Origin: Rhodothermus profundi
GTDB lineage: Bacteria > Bacteroidota > Rhodothermia > Rhodothermales > Rhodothermaceae
Length of the DNA: 64,000 bases
Direction of reading: 5' to 3'
Assembly (NCBI RefSeq): GCF_900142415.1
Contig: NZ_FRAU01000008.1
Location: 3,013 to 67,012 of the forward strand
The translations under genes were made by a program, and so were the position numbers. This document shows positions 55,507-64,000 of the stretch, piece by piece (position 1 is the stretch's first letter; the number at the start of each line of letters is the position of its first letter). The notes beneath the pieces are model-generated. The model ran no database searches. It saw only the letters and a program-made list of their open reading frames with translations, and had not been told where the DNA came from.

Positions 55507-55959
55507 ATGGTACAGCGTGCCTGGAAGGGCAGCGGCTGGCTGGTGGTAGGCTTGCTGCTCATCGGATGCGCCGGCAGTCGGTCGGTGAGCCATACCGAAG
55601 CGCCTGCTGAAATGGCTACGTCTGCGCAAGGCTCAGAAGGACAGGTAGTCGTGGCTGTGCAGACGCAAGAGACGGGCGAGGAAGCGCAGGTAGCGGTATC
55701 CTTGCCGGGGCGGGTGACAGCGGTGCATGTTGTGGAAGGGCCGTCCGGTAGCTGGACGGTCTACGTGCAGGGGCAGCAAGTTGAAGCGGCCGAGCCCCTG
55801 TACATCCTGGATGGGGTGCCGACCACGTCAGAGGTGCTGCATCGGCTCGACCCGCAGCTCATTGAGCGCATTGAGGTCCTGAAGGGAGAGGAAGCGGTTG
55901 CAGCCTACGGTAGGCGCGGCGCTCACGGGGTGATTCGCATAACGACCCGGCAGGATTGA
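55507..55959 (+). CDS. Lipoprotein carrying only a TonB-receptor plug-type motif
   Basis: About 150 residues. Signal peptide and lipobox LLIGC, a linker rich in Glu, Gln and Thr, then YILDGVPTTSEVLHRLDPQL, IERIEVLKGEEAVAAYGRRG and AHGVIRITTRQD. The same block ends the plug domain of the SusC proteins here (IDGVPIDNVP, IESITVLKDAAATAIYGSRG). Here the barrel is missing and the protein is a free lipoprotein. It lies 200 bp before a SusC gene. It could interact with the TonB system or regulate the barrel; this is inference. The frame is open to 55447, but the ATG at 55507 fits the signal peptide. Confidence 0.8.
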   Translation: MVQRAWKGSGWLVVGLLLIGCAGSRSVSHTEAPAEMATSAQGSEGQVVVAVQTQETGEEAQVAVSLPGRVTAVHVVEGPSGSWTVYVQGQQVEAAEPLYILDGVPTTSEVLHRLDPQLIERIEVLKGEEAVAAYGRRGAHGVIRITTRQD

Positions 55960-56019
55960 GCAGGGAAGGAGGAATGAGCCAATGAATTGATGAAATTTTT
56001 TTAAAGGTTGCAAGTGCGT

Positions 56020-56027
56020 TACATTTG
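56020..56027 (+). promoter_or_regulatory. TAnnTTTG promoter box of the third susC gene
   Basis: TACATTTG matches the Bacteroidota -7 box TAnnTTTG fully. A T-rich stretch about 20 bp upstream lacks a clear TTTG. It lies 137 bp before the susC start, leaving a long leader. Confidence 0.4.
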
Positions 56028-56163
56028 AACCGGTTTAGCTGGCCGGTGTCCCTTGAGAAGGGGATTGCATTTCGTGGGAAAAGCTTGGAGATTTTGACTG
56101 AAAGCGTTCCCACAGAATGTGAAAATACCCGCTTTATCCAACCAACTGGAGCTACAGGTTGCT

Positions 56164-59100
56164 ATGAGAACGTTGCTTCCACGGAGCCTCTGGCTGGGGA
56201 TTTTGCTTGGATTCTGGAGTGTAAGCGTTGCCATCGGGCAGCCCCGGACCGTGACCGGGACCGTGACCGACGCTTCCACCGGCGAGCCATTGCCCGGCGT
56301 TAACATCGTGGTGCTGGGCACCATGACCGGTACGACCACCGATGTAGAAGGACGCTACCAGATTGAAGTGCCCGGTCCTGAGGCGGTGCTTGTCTTCTCG
56401 TTTGTAGGGTACGAGCAGGTGCAGGAAGTGGTGGGAGACCGTGCGGTGATCAACGTGCGCATGCAGCCCACCGTTGAAGTGCTTGAAGAAATCGTGGTGG
56501 TGGGCTACGGGGTGCAGCGGCGCGAAGACGTAACCGGATCGGTGGCCACCATTAACGCGGATGATGTGAACCAGGGGAACTACATTTCGCCAGACCAACT
56601 GCTGCAGGGACGCGTAGCGGGGCTGACGATCTTCGCAAACAACGGGGAGCCAGGTGCCGGCCTGAACATCCGTCTGCGTGGTGGCACTTCGATCAGCGCT
56701 AGTAACGAGCCGCTGATTGTAATCGACGGGGTGCCCATCGACAACGTGCCGCTCATGCCGCAAGGGGCGGGCATCAACGGCGCGCCACCGCCTCCGCGCA
56801 ATCCGCTGAGCCTGATTAATCCGAACGACATCGAGTCGATCACGGTGCTGAAAGATGCGGCGGCCACGGCTATTTACGGGTCACGTGGGGCCAATGGCGT
56901 TATTCTGATCGAGACGAAAAAAGGCCGTCAGGGCCAGTTGCAGGTAGACTATGACGCGTACATCACGGCGGCCTCACCCTACAAGAAAATGGATGTGCTC
57001 AACGGCGAGGAATATCGCCGGTTCGTGGAAGAACAGATTCAGGCGGGTAATCTACCTCCCAGCGCCCGGGATGTGCTCGGGAATGCCAATACCGACTGGG
57101 AAGAGGCCGTCATGCGCACGGCCATCACCCAGTTCCACAACCTTGCCTTTTCGGGTGGAACCAGCCAGACGCGCTACCGGGCTTCCGTCAGCTACCTGAA
57201 CCAGCAGGGGCAGGTGATCGATTCTGGACTGGAGCGGCTGACCGGTCGCCTCAATGCCGATCATCAGGCCTTTGATGGACGACTGCGGCTGCAGCTCAAC
57301 CTGACGGGATCCTTCCAGTACGATGACCTGCTGCCCTATAACCAGACGGCCGGATTTGAGGGCGGCGTGCTCTCGAACGTGTTCCAGATGAACCCGACGT
57401 ATCCGATTTATTCGGAAACCAACCTGGACGGCACGCCGGCCACCGATGGTTACTTTGAGATTGCAGACGGCCGCACCTCGGTGCGCAACCCGGTGGCGAT
57501 GGCCGAACAGGTCGAAGATATTGCCAAAACCACGCGCGCTCTGGGGAACATTGCAGCCGAGCTGGACCTGCTTCCGGGACTGACAGCCAAGGTGAACTTC
57601 GGGGCCGACCGGGCTCAGTCCAGCCGACGGCAATACTTCCCCCAGCAGAGCCCGGTAGGCAGTGAGTTTGGCGGACGGGCGTTGCTGCGCAGCCGTGAAC
57701 ACTCCTCGCTGACCTTCCAGAGCTATCTGACCTACCGCAACACGTTCGCGCAGGCGCACAACGTCGAACTCCTGGGCGGCTATGAGTTCAACGAATACAT
57801 GACGGAAGAATTTGGCGTAGAGGGGCGGGATTATGTCACCGACGCCACGTCGTACAATGCCGTGCAGGCAGGCGCCCAGTTGGTTAAAGAAGGCACCTTC
57901 TCCTTTAAGGAGAAAAGCCGGCTGGTTTCGTTTTTTACCCGGCTTAACTACAACTATCAGAACAAGTATTACCTGACGGCTGTGCTGCGTTACGATGGCT
58001 CCTCGCGCTTCGGTGAGGGCAATAAATGGGCGCTGTTTCCGGCTATTTCAGGTGCCTGGCGCCTGAGCGCTGAACCCTTCATGCAGGGGCTGGAGTGGCT
58101 TACGGACCTGCGCCTGAAGATCGGCTACGGCATCACGGGAAGCCAGGAAATCGGCAACTACCTGTCGCTGGCGCAGCTCGGCGCCCGGCAAGACCTGCAG
58201 GCCGTCTTTAATCAGACCGCCTATACGGGGTTTGCTCCCATCAACTACGCCAATCCAGACCTGAAGTGGGAGGAAACCTCCACCTTCAACATCGGACTGG
58301 ATTATGAGCTGCTGAACGGCAAGTTCTCCGGTACGATTGAGTACTACGTCAAGAATACCAGCAACTTGCTGCTGGAAATTCCGGTGCCGCAGCCCGCGCC
58401 GGTGCCCACGCGCATTGAAAACATCGGCAAAACGCGCAACCGGGGCTTTGAACTGTCGCTCGACGCGCTGGCCGTTGATCGGCCTAACCTGAGCGTACTC
58501 TTCGGGCTGGTCTTCAGCACCAACCGCAACGAAGTTGTCAGCCTGGGGCCCCACGACTTTATCGTAACCGGCATCGTGAGCGGACGCGGCCAGTCGGGGA
58601 CGTTCGCGCAGCGCTTGATCCCCGGTGAGCCGGTGGGGACCTTCTACGGCTGGATCTTCGAAGGCGTGGATGCTAACGGTCGGCAGCAATTCCGCGACCT
58701 GAATGGCGATGGCCAGATTACCGATGCCGACCGCACAATCATCGGCAATGCGCAGCCCGACTTTACCTACGGCTTCCGGACCAACATCTACTGGGGCAAC
58801 TTTGACATCAACATCTTCATCCGAGGCGAACAAGGGCGCGACGTCTTTAACAATACGGCCCTGGTCTACCAGACAAAGAGTGCCGTATTGCAAAACCAGA
58901 ACTTCCTGAAAGCGGCCCTGGATGACCCGGATGCGCTGGATGAGCCGGCGATCTATTCTTCGCGCTGGATTGAGGATGGCTCCTTTATCCGGCTGGACAA
59001 CGTTACCATCGGATACACCTTCAACAACCTGGGAGGCGTCTGGGGACGCTACGTGCGGCGGGCCCGCATCTACGTCACCGGCCAGAACCTGCTGGTGATT

Positions 59101-59223
59101 ACGCCCTACTCTGGCTACGATCCAGAAGTCAACATCAATGCCGGACTGGCCTCGCTGGGCATCGACTATGCCCAGTATCCGCGGGCTCGGAGCTTTACGC
59201 TGGGCATCAGCCTGGGCTTCTAA
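56164..59223 (+). CDS. SusC/RagA-family TonB-dependent outer-membrane transporter
   Basis: A 1019-residue protein. Signal peptide (LWLGILLGFWSVSVAIG), carboxypeptidase-regulatory-like domain (TVTGTVTDASTGEPLPGVNI; TDVEGRYQI), the linker EEIVVVGYGVQRREDVTGSV (the classic SusC TonB-box-like linker), plug with NEPLIVIDGVPIDNVPL, IESITVLKDAAATAIYGSRG, ANGVILIETKKG, then a barrel ending FTLGISLGF. It is paired with SusD 42 bp downstream. The preceding glycosidase suggests a carbohydrate ligand. Confidence 0.96.
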   Translation: MRTLLPRSLWLGILLGFWSVSVAIGQPRTVTGTVTDASTGEPLPGVNIVVLGTMTGTTTDVEGRYQIEVPGPEAVLVFSFVGYEQVQEVVGDRAVINVRMQPTVEVLEEIVVVGYGVQRREDVTGSVATINADDVNQGNYISPDQLLQGRVAGLTIFANNGEPGAGLNIRLRGGTSISASNEPLIVIDGVPIDNVPLMPQGAGINGAPPPPRNPLSLINPNDIESITVLKDAAATAIYGSRGANGVILIETKKGRQGQLQVDYDAYITAASPYKKMDVLNGEEYRRFVEEQIQAGNLPPSARDVLGNANTDWEEAVMRTAITQFHNLAFSGGTSQTRYRASVSYLNQQGQVIDSGLERLTGRLNADHQAFDGRLRLQLNLTGSFQYDDLLPYNQTAGFEGGVLSNVFQMNPTYPIYSETNLDGTPATDGYFEIADGRTSVRNPVAMAEQVEDIAKTTRALGNIAAELDLLPGLTAKVNFGADRAQSSRRQYFPQQSPVGSEFGGRALLRSREHSSLTFQSYLTYRNTFAQAHNVELLGGYEFNEYMTEEFGVEGRDYVTDATSYNAVQAGAQLVKEGTFSFKEKSRLVSFFTRLNYNYQNKYYLTAVLRYDGSSRFGEGNKWALFPAISGAWRLSAEPFMQGLEWLTDLRLKIGYGITGSQEIGNYLSLAQLGARQDLQAVFNQTAYTGFAPINYANPDLKWEETSTFNIGLDYELLNGKFSGTIEYYVKNTSNLLLEIPVPQPAPVPTRIENIGKTRNRGFELSLDALAVDRPNLSVLFGLVFSTNRNEVVSLGPHDFIVTGIVSGRGQSGTFAQRLIPGEPVGTFYGWIFEGVDANGRQQFRDLNGDGQITDADRTIIGNAQPDFTYGFRTNIYWGNFDINIFIRGEQGRDVFNNTALVYQTKSAVLQNQNFLKAALDDPDALDEPAIYSSRWIEDGSFIRLDNVTIGYTFNNLGGVWGRYVRRARIYVTGQNLLVITPYSGYDPEVNINAGLASLGIDYAQYPRARSFTLGISLGF

Positions 59224-59265
59224 AGAAACCGGAGACGTAGACGACGACCAAACGTTTAGCATACC

Positions 59266-60888
59266 ATGGCCATGATACGTTGGAATAGCAACACGCGGCG
59301 GGTTGCAGGAATGACGCTCCTGGCTTTCCTGCTGCTCAGTGGCTGCACGGATTTGAGTGAGGAGACCTTCTCGGTGATCACGCCGGACAAGTTCTACAAG
59401 ACCGAAAAGGAAATTACCGCCGCGCTGGCGCCCATCTACGCGCAGCTCCGGGCGCTGGAATGGAGCTATTGGACCATGAGTCAGGTTACCACCGACGAAA
59501 CGGTGGTGCCAACGCGTGGCCAGGACTGGTTCGACGACCGCCGCTGGCTTAACCTGCATGAGCACAACTTCCAGCCTACCCAGGTAGACTTCAACGGAGC
59601 CTGGGTAGACCTGTACACCGGAATCGCCCGGGCCAACGGCTTGCTTCAGACGCTGGCCGAAATTGAGGCGCCTAACGAGGCCCAGCTGGAGGCCGAGGTG
59701 CGCTTGCTACGGGCACTTTATTACTACTTCCTGCTGGATCTCTTCGGAAATGTGCCGATTGTCGGGGACGATGAGTTCGTGGTAGATCCCAATAACCCGC
59801 CAGCTACGGAGCCGCGGGAAAGGGTCTTCCGTTTCGTAGAAAGCGAACTGCTCTTTGCACGTGACAACCTGCCGGAGACTCCTCCGCTGCCCGGACGCGT
59901 AACCCGATGGGTCGCGGAAGCCCTTTTAGCTAACCTGTATCTGAACGCCGGCGTCTTTACCAAAAACAGCACGGAAATCGATCCAAACGGCTATAACTCC
60001 TGCATGGACGTGCAGACCAGCGGGGGACAGAATGCCTGCCAGGCGGCTGTCCAGCATGCGGACAACGTGATTAACTCGGGCTACTTCCGGCTGGCAGAGG
60101 GCGAAGAGTGGTTCCAGAACTTCCTGCCCAACAACGAGAACTCCCCGGAAATCATCTTTGCCACGCAACATCTGCCCGAACCAGGACTGGGCATGAACTT
60201 CCAGATGCGCACGCTCCACTACTTCCAACTGGAACCGTCGCCCTGGAACGGCCATGCCATTCTGGCCGAAACTTACAATCTGTTTGACGATGACGACCTG
60301 CGGAAAACCATCTTCCTGGTGGGGCAGCAGTATGCGGAACCGCGCGGCAACTGCATTGGCAGCCAATGCTACTCGCAGGGAGAACCGCTGACTGACCGGG
60401 CAGGCAATCCGCTGGCCTATACGCCAGAGATCCAGAATATCTTCAATGCGACCGAATATGAGGGCGTGCGCGTGCTCAAGTACGGACCCGACCCGAACCA
60501 TGTGGGAGGCGATCACGGCAACGACTATGCCTGGTTCCGGCTGCCGGAGATGTACCTGATCAAGGCGGAAGCGCTGAACGAACTGAACGGGCCCACTCAG
60601 GAAGTAGTGGACCTGATCAATGCCGTGCGCAACCGCGTCTTTGAGCCGGACAAGCCGATCAGCCTGGCCGACTATCCCACGAAAGAGGCCATGCGGGAGG
60701 CTATCCTGAACGAGCGGCTCTTTGAGTTCACCTGGGAAGCCAAACGGCGCCAGGACCTGATCCGTCACGGCAAATTTACACGGGCCTACCAGTTCAAGCC
60801 GCAGAGCGATCCGAAAGTGTTGTTGCTCCCGATTCCGCAGCAGCAACTCGACGCCAACCCGAACCTGGTTCAGAATCCGGGCTATTGA
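59266..60888 (+). CDS. SusD/RagB-family outer-membrane lipoprotein
   Basis: A 540-residue lipoprotein with lipobox LLLSGC (Cys27). Strong SusD features: TDLSEETFSVITPDKFYKTE, NGLLQTLAEIEAPNEAQLEA, EVRLLRALYYYFLLDLFGNV, RLPEMYLIKAEALNELNGPT, VRNRVF and ILNERLFEFTWEAKRRQDLI near the C-terminus, then PIPQQQLDANPNLVQNPGY. It binds substrate at the surface for the SusC before it. Confidence 0.97.
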   Translation: MAMIRWNSNTRRVAGMTLLAFLLLSGCTDLSEETFSVITPDKFYKTEKEITAALAPIYAQLRALEWSYWTMSQVTTDETVVPTRGQDWFDDRRWLNLHEHNFQPTQVDFNGAWVDLYTGIARANGLLQTLAEIEAPNEAQLEAEVRLLRALYYYFLLDLFGNVPIVGDDEFVVDPNNPPATEPRERVFRFVESELLFARDNLPETPPLPGRVTRWVAEALLANLYLNAGVFTKNSTEIDPNGYNSCMDVQTSGGQNACQAAVQHADNVINSGYFRLAEGEEWFQNFLPNNENSPEIIFATQHLPEPGLGMNFQMRTLHYFQLEPSPWNGHAILAETYNLFDDDDLRKTIFLVGQQYAEPRGNCIGSQCYSQGEPLTDRAGNPLAYTPEIQNIFNATEYEGVRVLKYGPDPNHVGGDHGNDYAWFRLPEMYLIKAEALNELNGPTQEVVDLINAVRNRVFEPDKPISLADYPTKEAMREAILNERLFEFTWEAKRRQDLIRHGKFTRAYQFKPQSDPKVLLLPIPQQQLDANPNLVQNPGY

Positions 60889-60916
60889 TGGTCCCGTAGC
60901 GAATGGTTGCGCCCCA

Positions 60917-60960
60917 ACCGCCGGGGTGCTGCCTTGGGGCAGTGCTCCGGCGGTGTTTTC
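60917..60960 (+). terminator. Terminator of the third SusC-SusD pair
   Basis: Stem ACCGCCGG/CCGGCGGT (60917-60924 with 60947-60954) with inner CTGCC/GGCAG pairing and a T-rich tail GTTTTCTTG. It lies about 30 bp after the SusD stop and 32 bp before the next start. Confidence 0.75.
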
Positions 60961-60991
60961 TTGAAACAGGGCTGTTCGGGATCAAGGCATC

Positions 60992-63900
60992 ATGCAGCGC
61001 TGGTCGTTACGAATTAGCTGGTGTTACGGCTTCGGTCTGCTATTGCTGATCGGAACAGGAGGGTGCCGCAAGGCCGAAGCACCCCCCGACACCCTGTTTG
61101 AGACGGTATCGCCACGTCAAACGGGCATTCGCTTCACCAATCGCCTGCACGAAACGCAAGAGTTTAACGTTTTTATCTATCGCAATTTCTATAACGGCGG
61201 CGGCGTTGGACTGGGCGATTTCAACGGCGACGGCCGACTGGATGTATTTCTGACGGCCAACCAGGGCCCCAATCGGCTGTACCTGAACCGGGGCAACTGG
61301 CGCTTCGAAGACGTTACGGAAAAAGCCGGGGTGGCCGGCACAAAACCCTGGACAACCGGGGTGGCGGTGGCCGACGTGGACGGTAATGGCTGGCTGGATC
61401 TATACGTATGTTATGCCGGACCCTTTGCCGATAGCCTCCGCGCCAATGAACTGTACCTGAACCTGGGGCCCGATGAAGCGGGCATTCCGCGCTTTCGCGA
61501 AGCCGCCGCCGAACTGGGCCTGGCCGACACCGGCTTTTCGGTCCATGCCGCCTTTTTCGATTATGACCGGGACGGAGACCTGGACGTCTACGTGCTGAAC
61601 AACTCCATGCGGCCCATCATCAGTCTGGACTTCCGCAACACGCGCCATGAACGCAACCACGAAGGCGGCGACCGCCTGTATCGCAACGATAACGGCCGCT
61701 TTGTAGATGTAAGTGCCGAAGCCGGCATCTATGGACCGGAAATCGCTTTTGGCCTGGGGGTAACCGTGGCCGATCTCAACCGGGATGGCTGGCCCGACCT
61801 GTACATTTCCAATGATTTCTTTGAGCGCGACTACCTCTATTTGAATCAGGGCGACGGCACCTTCCGGGAAGTTCTGGAAGAGGCCATGGCCTATCTCAGC
61901 CTGTCGTCTATGGGCGCAGACGCTGCCGACATCGACAATGATGGGCTACCGGAGCTTTTTGTAACCGACATGCTGCCCGAAGAGGATGCGCGGCTGAAAA
62001 CTACGACCACCTTCGAAGGCTGGCAGCTCTATCAGACCAAAGTGGAGAACGGGTTTTACCACCAGTTTACCCGCAACACCCTGCAATACAACAACGGAGA
62101 CGGCACCTTCAGCGAAATCGGTATGTGGGCCGGGGTGGCCGCGACCGACTGGAGCTGGGCCGCGCTGATCTTTGATGCTGATCTGGATGGGTATAAGGAT
62201 ATCTTTGTGGCCAACGGTATCTTCTGGGACGTGATCGATCAGGATTACCTCGAATACCTGTCGGCCGAAGAAACCATGCGGGCGGTCATTCGAGAGGAAG
62301 GGGTCGATTACCTGACGCTGATCCGAAGAATGCCCTCCCATCCCCTCCCAAACTACGCCTTTCGCAACAACGGAGACCGCACGTTTACAAATCAGGCGCA
62401 GGAGTGGGGGCTCGGACAACCCGGTTTTTCCAGTGGAGCCGCCTACGGGGATCTGGACGGCGATGGCGATCTGGACCTGATTGTCAACGACGTGAACGGG
62501 CCGGCGCGCGTCTACCGCAACCAGGCCCGGGAACGATTGGGAAGACGCTTTCTGCAGGTGCAACTGGTGGGCACGCCGCCTAATACTCAGGGAATCGGGG
62601 CCCAGGTGACAGTACTGGCAGGAGAGCAGCGCTTCTACCAGGAGCAGATGCCCAACCGGGGGTTCCAGTCGTCCGTGGATCCGGTGCTGACCTTTGGGCT
62701 GGGAAGCCTGGACACCGTGGATGCGGTGGTTGTGGTCTGGCCCGACGGCCGCTACGAGATGCGTCGTCACGTAGCCACCAACCAGCGGCTGGTCTTCCGG
62801 CAGGAAGAGGCCCTGGTCGGTCAGCCTGACGAGCCGCTGGTCCCGGCACGGGCGAGGCCCCGCTTTGTAGAGGTTACCGAACGGGTTGCCCTGCATTACC
62901 GCCACCAGGAAGATGCCTTCGTGGACTTTCTGCGCGAAGGACTCATGCCCTGGATGCGTTCCCGTGAGGGGCCGCGTGTGGCCGTAGGGGATGTAAATGG
63001 CGACGGGCGTGACGATTTCTATCTGGGAGGAGCCAAAGGCTTTCCGGGAGCGCTTTTTGTCCAGCAGCCTGATGGTCGGTTCGCACGCACCAATGAGGCC
63101 CTGTTTGCCGTGGATGCGCTCTCCGAGGATATAGGCGCCGTGTTTTTCGACGCGGATGGGGACGGGGATCTGGACCTGTACGTGGTCAGTGGTGGCAATG
63201 CTTACGCCCCCCGGGCCCCGGCCCTCCAGGATCGGCTGTACCTGAACGATGGGCAGGGACGCTTCCGAAAGGCTGTAAACCACCTGCCGCGCATTCGCAG
63301 CAGCGGCGGACCCGTAGCAGCGGCCGACTATGATGGAGACGGCGATGTCGATCTGTTTGTGGGAGGACGCGTTGAGCCCTGGTTCTATGGCCAGGCGCCG
63401 GAAAGCCTGCTGCTACTTAATAACGGGCAGGGACGCTTTACCAACGTCGCCGATGCGCAGGCACCGGGTCTGTCCCGCGTAGGCATGGTGACCGACGCGG
63501 CCTGGGCGGACTTTGACGGCGACGGACAGCTTGACCTGCTCGTCGTGGGCGAATGGATGCCACTCACGATCTTCCGCAATACCGGAAACGGTCGGCTGGA
63601 ACGCTGGGAGCTACCCGACCTGGCCACCACTTCGGGCATCTGGCACCGCGTAGCGGTGGCGGACTTCGACGGCGATGGTGATCCAGACTTTATCGCGGCA
63701 AATCTGGGGCTGAATACGCCCCTGAAAGCGTCTCCGGAGACACCGCTTCGGCTTTTTGTGAAGGACTTTGATCAAAACGGCTTTGCGGATCACCTGTTGG
63801 CCCGTCCCGAAAGCACCGCTGTTGGATGGCGGCACCGTCCCCTGAACCTGCGCCGCGAACTGCTGGGCCAGTTGCCTTTTCTCCGCGCCCGCATTCCTTC

Positions 63901-64000
63901 GCATGCCGCCTATGCGCGCATGATGTTAGAAGATTTTCTACAACCAGAGGAGCTGGAAGGCGCAGTGGTGCTGGAGGTGCAGGAATTGCGCAGCCTGTAC
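60992..64000 (+). CDS. FG-GAP/VCBS-repeat protein with ASPIC/UnbV domain (cut by window edge)
   Basis: The frame is open for 1003 codons to the last base, so the gene continues. It begins with a signal-like segment (GFGLLLLIGTGGC, weak lipobox). Repeats with a DxDxDGxxD calcium-loop type motif recur: DFNGDGRLDVFL, DVDGNGWLDLYV, DYDRDGDLDVYV, DLNRDGWPDLYI, DIDNDGLPELFV, DADLDGYKDIFV, DLDGDGDLDLIV. Between about 510 and 590 lies an ASPIC/UnbV domain (LVGTPPNTQGIGAQVTVLAG; VVVWPDGRY), then a second set (DVNGDGRDDFYL, DYDGDGDVDLFV, DFDGDGDPDFIA). It is an extracellular beta-propeller type protein. Homologues often accompany SusC/SusD pairs. Confidence 0.9.
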   Translation, partial: MQRWSLRISWCYGFGLLLLIGTGGCRKAEAPPDTLFETVSPRQTGIRFTNRLHETQEFNVFIYRNFYNGGGVGLGDFNGDGRLDVFLTANQGPNRLYLNRGNWRFEDVTEKAGVAGTKPWTTGVAVADVDGNGWLDLYVCYAGPFADSLRANELYLNLGPDEAGIPRFREAAAELGLADTGFSVHAAFFDYDRDGDLDVYVLNNSMRPIISLDFRNTRHERNHEGGDRLYRNDNGRFVDVSAEAGIYGPEIAFGLGVTVADLNRDGWPDLYISNDFFERDYLYLNQGDGTFREVLEEAMAYLSLSSMGADAADIDNDGLPELFVTDMLPEEDARLKTTTTFEGWQLYQTKVENGFYHQFTRNTLQYNNGDGTFSEIGMWAGVAATDWSWAALIFDADLDGYKDIFVANGIFWDVIDQDYLEYLSAEETMRAVIREEGVDYLTLIRRMPSHPLPNYAFRNNGDRTFTNQAQEWGLGQPGFSSGAAYGDLDGDGDLDLIVNDVNGPARVYRNQARERLGRRFLQVQLVGTPPNTQGIGAQVTVLAGEQRFYQEQMPNRGFQSSVDPVLTFGLGSLDTVDAVVVVWPDGRYEMRRHVATNQRLVFRQEEALVGQPDEPLVPARARPRFVEVTERVALHYRHQEDAFVDFLREGLMPWMRSREGPRVAVGDVNGDGRDDFYLGGAKGFPGALFVQQPDGRFARTNEALFAVDALSEDIGAVFFDADGDGDLDLYVVSGGNAYAPRAPALQDRLYLNDGQGRFRKAVNHLPRIRSSGGPVAAADYDGDGDVDLFVGGRVEPWFYGQAPESLLLLNNGQGRFTNVADAQAPGLSRVGMVTDAAWADFDGDGQLDLLVVGEWMPLTIFRNTGNGRLERWELPDLATTSGIWHRVAVADFDGDGDPDFIAANLGLNTPLKASPETPLRLFVKDFDQNGFADHLLARPESTAVGWRHRPLNLRRELLGQLPFLRARIPSHAAYARMMLEDFLQPEELEGAVVLEVQELRSLY

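Noticed and set aside
58048-59565. 505-codon frame on the minus strand
   Set aside because: Antisense to the third susC and the susD start; no recognisable motif.
61946-63283. 445-codon frame on the minus strand
   Set aside because: It lies fully inside the FG-GAP/ASPIC gene on the plus strand, whose repeats are clear; the minus frame is an antisense shadow in GC-rich sequence.

Overview
The window reads as a chromosomal segment of a GC-rich member of the Bacteroidota/Rhodothermota group, most like Rhodothermus. This assignment is inferred from gene content: three SusC/SusD outer-membrane pairs, a gliding-type ABC module (GldA/GldF/GldG plus a DUF4340 protein), a GWxTD-domain protein, many lipoproteins and a fused isobutyryl-CoA mutase. 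No rRNA or tRNA gene was recognised, and no complete insertion sequence.

Layout. 1-1090 is the distal (trailer) end of a CRISPR array that enters from the left edge; its leader and any cas genes lie outside. 1091-2534 holds one small lipoprotein gene between two poorly explained intergenic stretches. 2535-9584 (minus strand) carries a GWxTD/TPR protein and a SusC-SusD pair with its own promoter, an intergenic hairpin and a terminator. 9967-24922 is mostly housekeeping: argininosuccinate lyase, a chemotaxis receptor, an M20 deacylase, RluD-type pseudouridine synthase, PtsN-like EIIA and HisS (overlapping), Lgt, a 2OG-Fe(II) oxygenase, a CaCA antiporter, a 34-residue membrane peptide, an ECF sigma factor, a secreted isoaspartyl peptidase, lipoproteins including Cu/Zn superoxide dismutase, and malate dehydrogenase. 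25052-27684 has two oxidoreductases. 27818-32379 is a second SusC-SusD pair with an inverted repeat bracketing its promoter. 33010-42595 contains RsmB, an unknown protein, Fe/Mn superoxide dismutase, a phosphopantetheinyl transferase, MenB, the IcmF fusion and PurK-PurE. 42838-48027 is an envelope cluster: M49-like metallopeptidase lipoprotein, two related unknown envelope proteins, and a porin with a metal-regulator-like palindrome before it. 48537-52654 is the Gld-type ABC operon. 52742-64000 is a third glycan-type locus: secreted six-hairpin glycosidase, a plug-motif lipoprotein, SusC, SusD and a large FG-GAP/ASPIC-UnbV protein that runs off the right edge.

How the parts relate. The Sus pairs import oligomeric nutrients across the outer membrane, and only the third has an obvious carbohydrate enzyme next to it. 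Recurrent regulatory architecture is visible: two of the three susC genes have a promoter of the form TTGA(C/A)(A/G)-18-TAAAAT, the third a TAnnTTTG box. Several long perfect hairpins mark operon ends. The least explained items are the structured-looking 2.1-2.5 kb region, the plug-motif lipoprotein, the paired unknown envelope proteins at 44.8-46.8 kb and the cysteine-rich small frame beside the palindrome at 48.05 kb.
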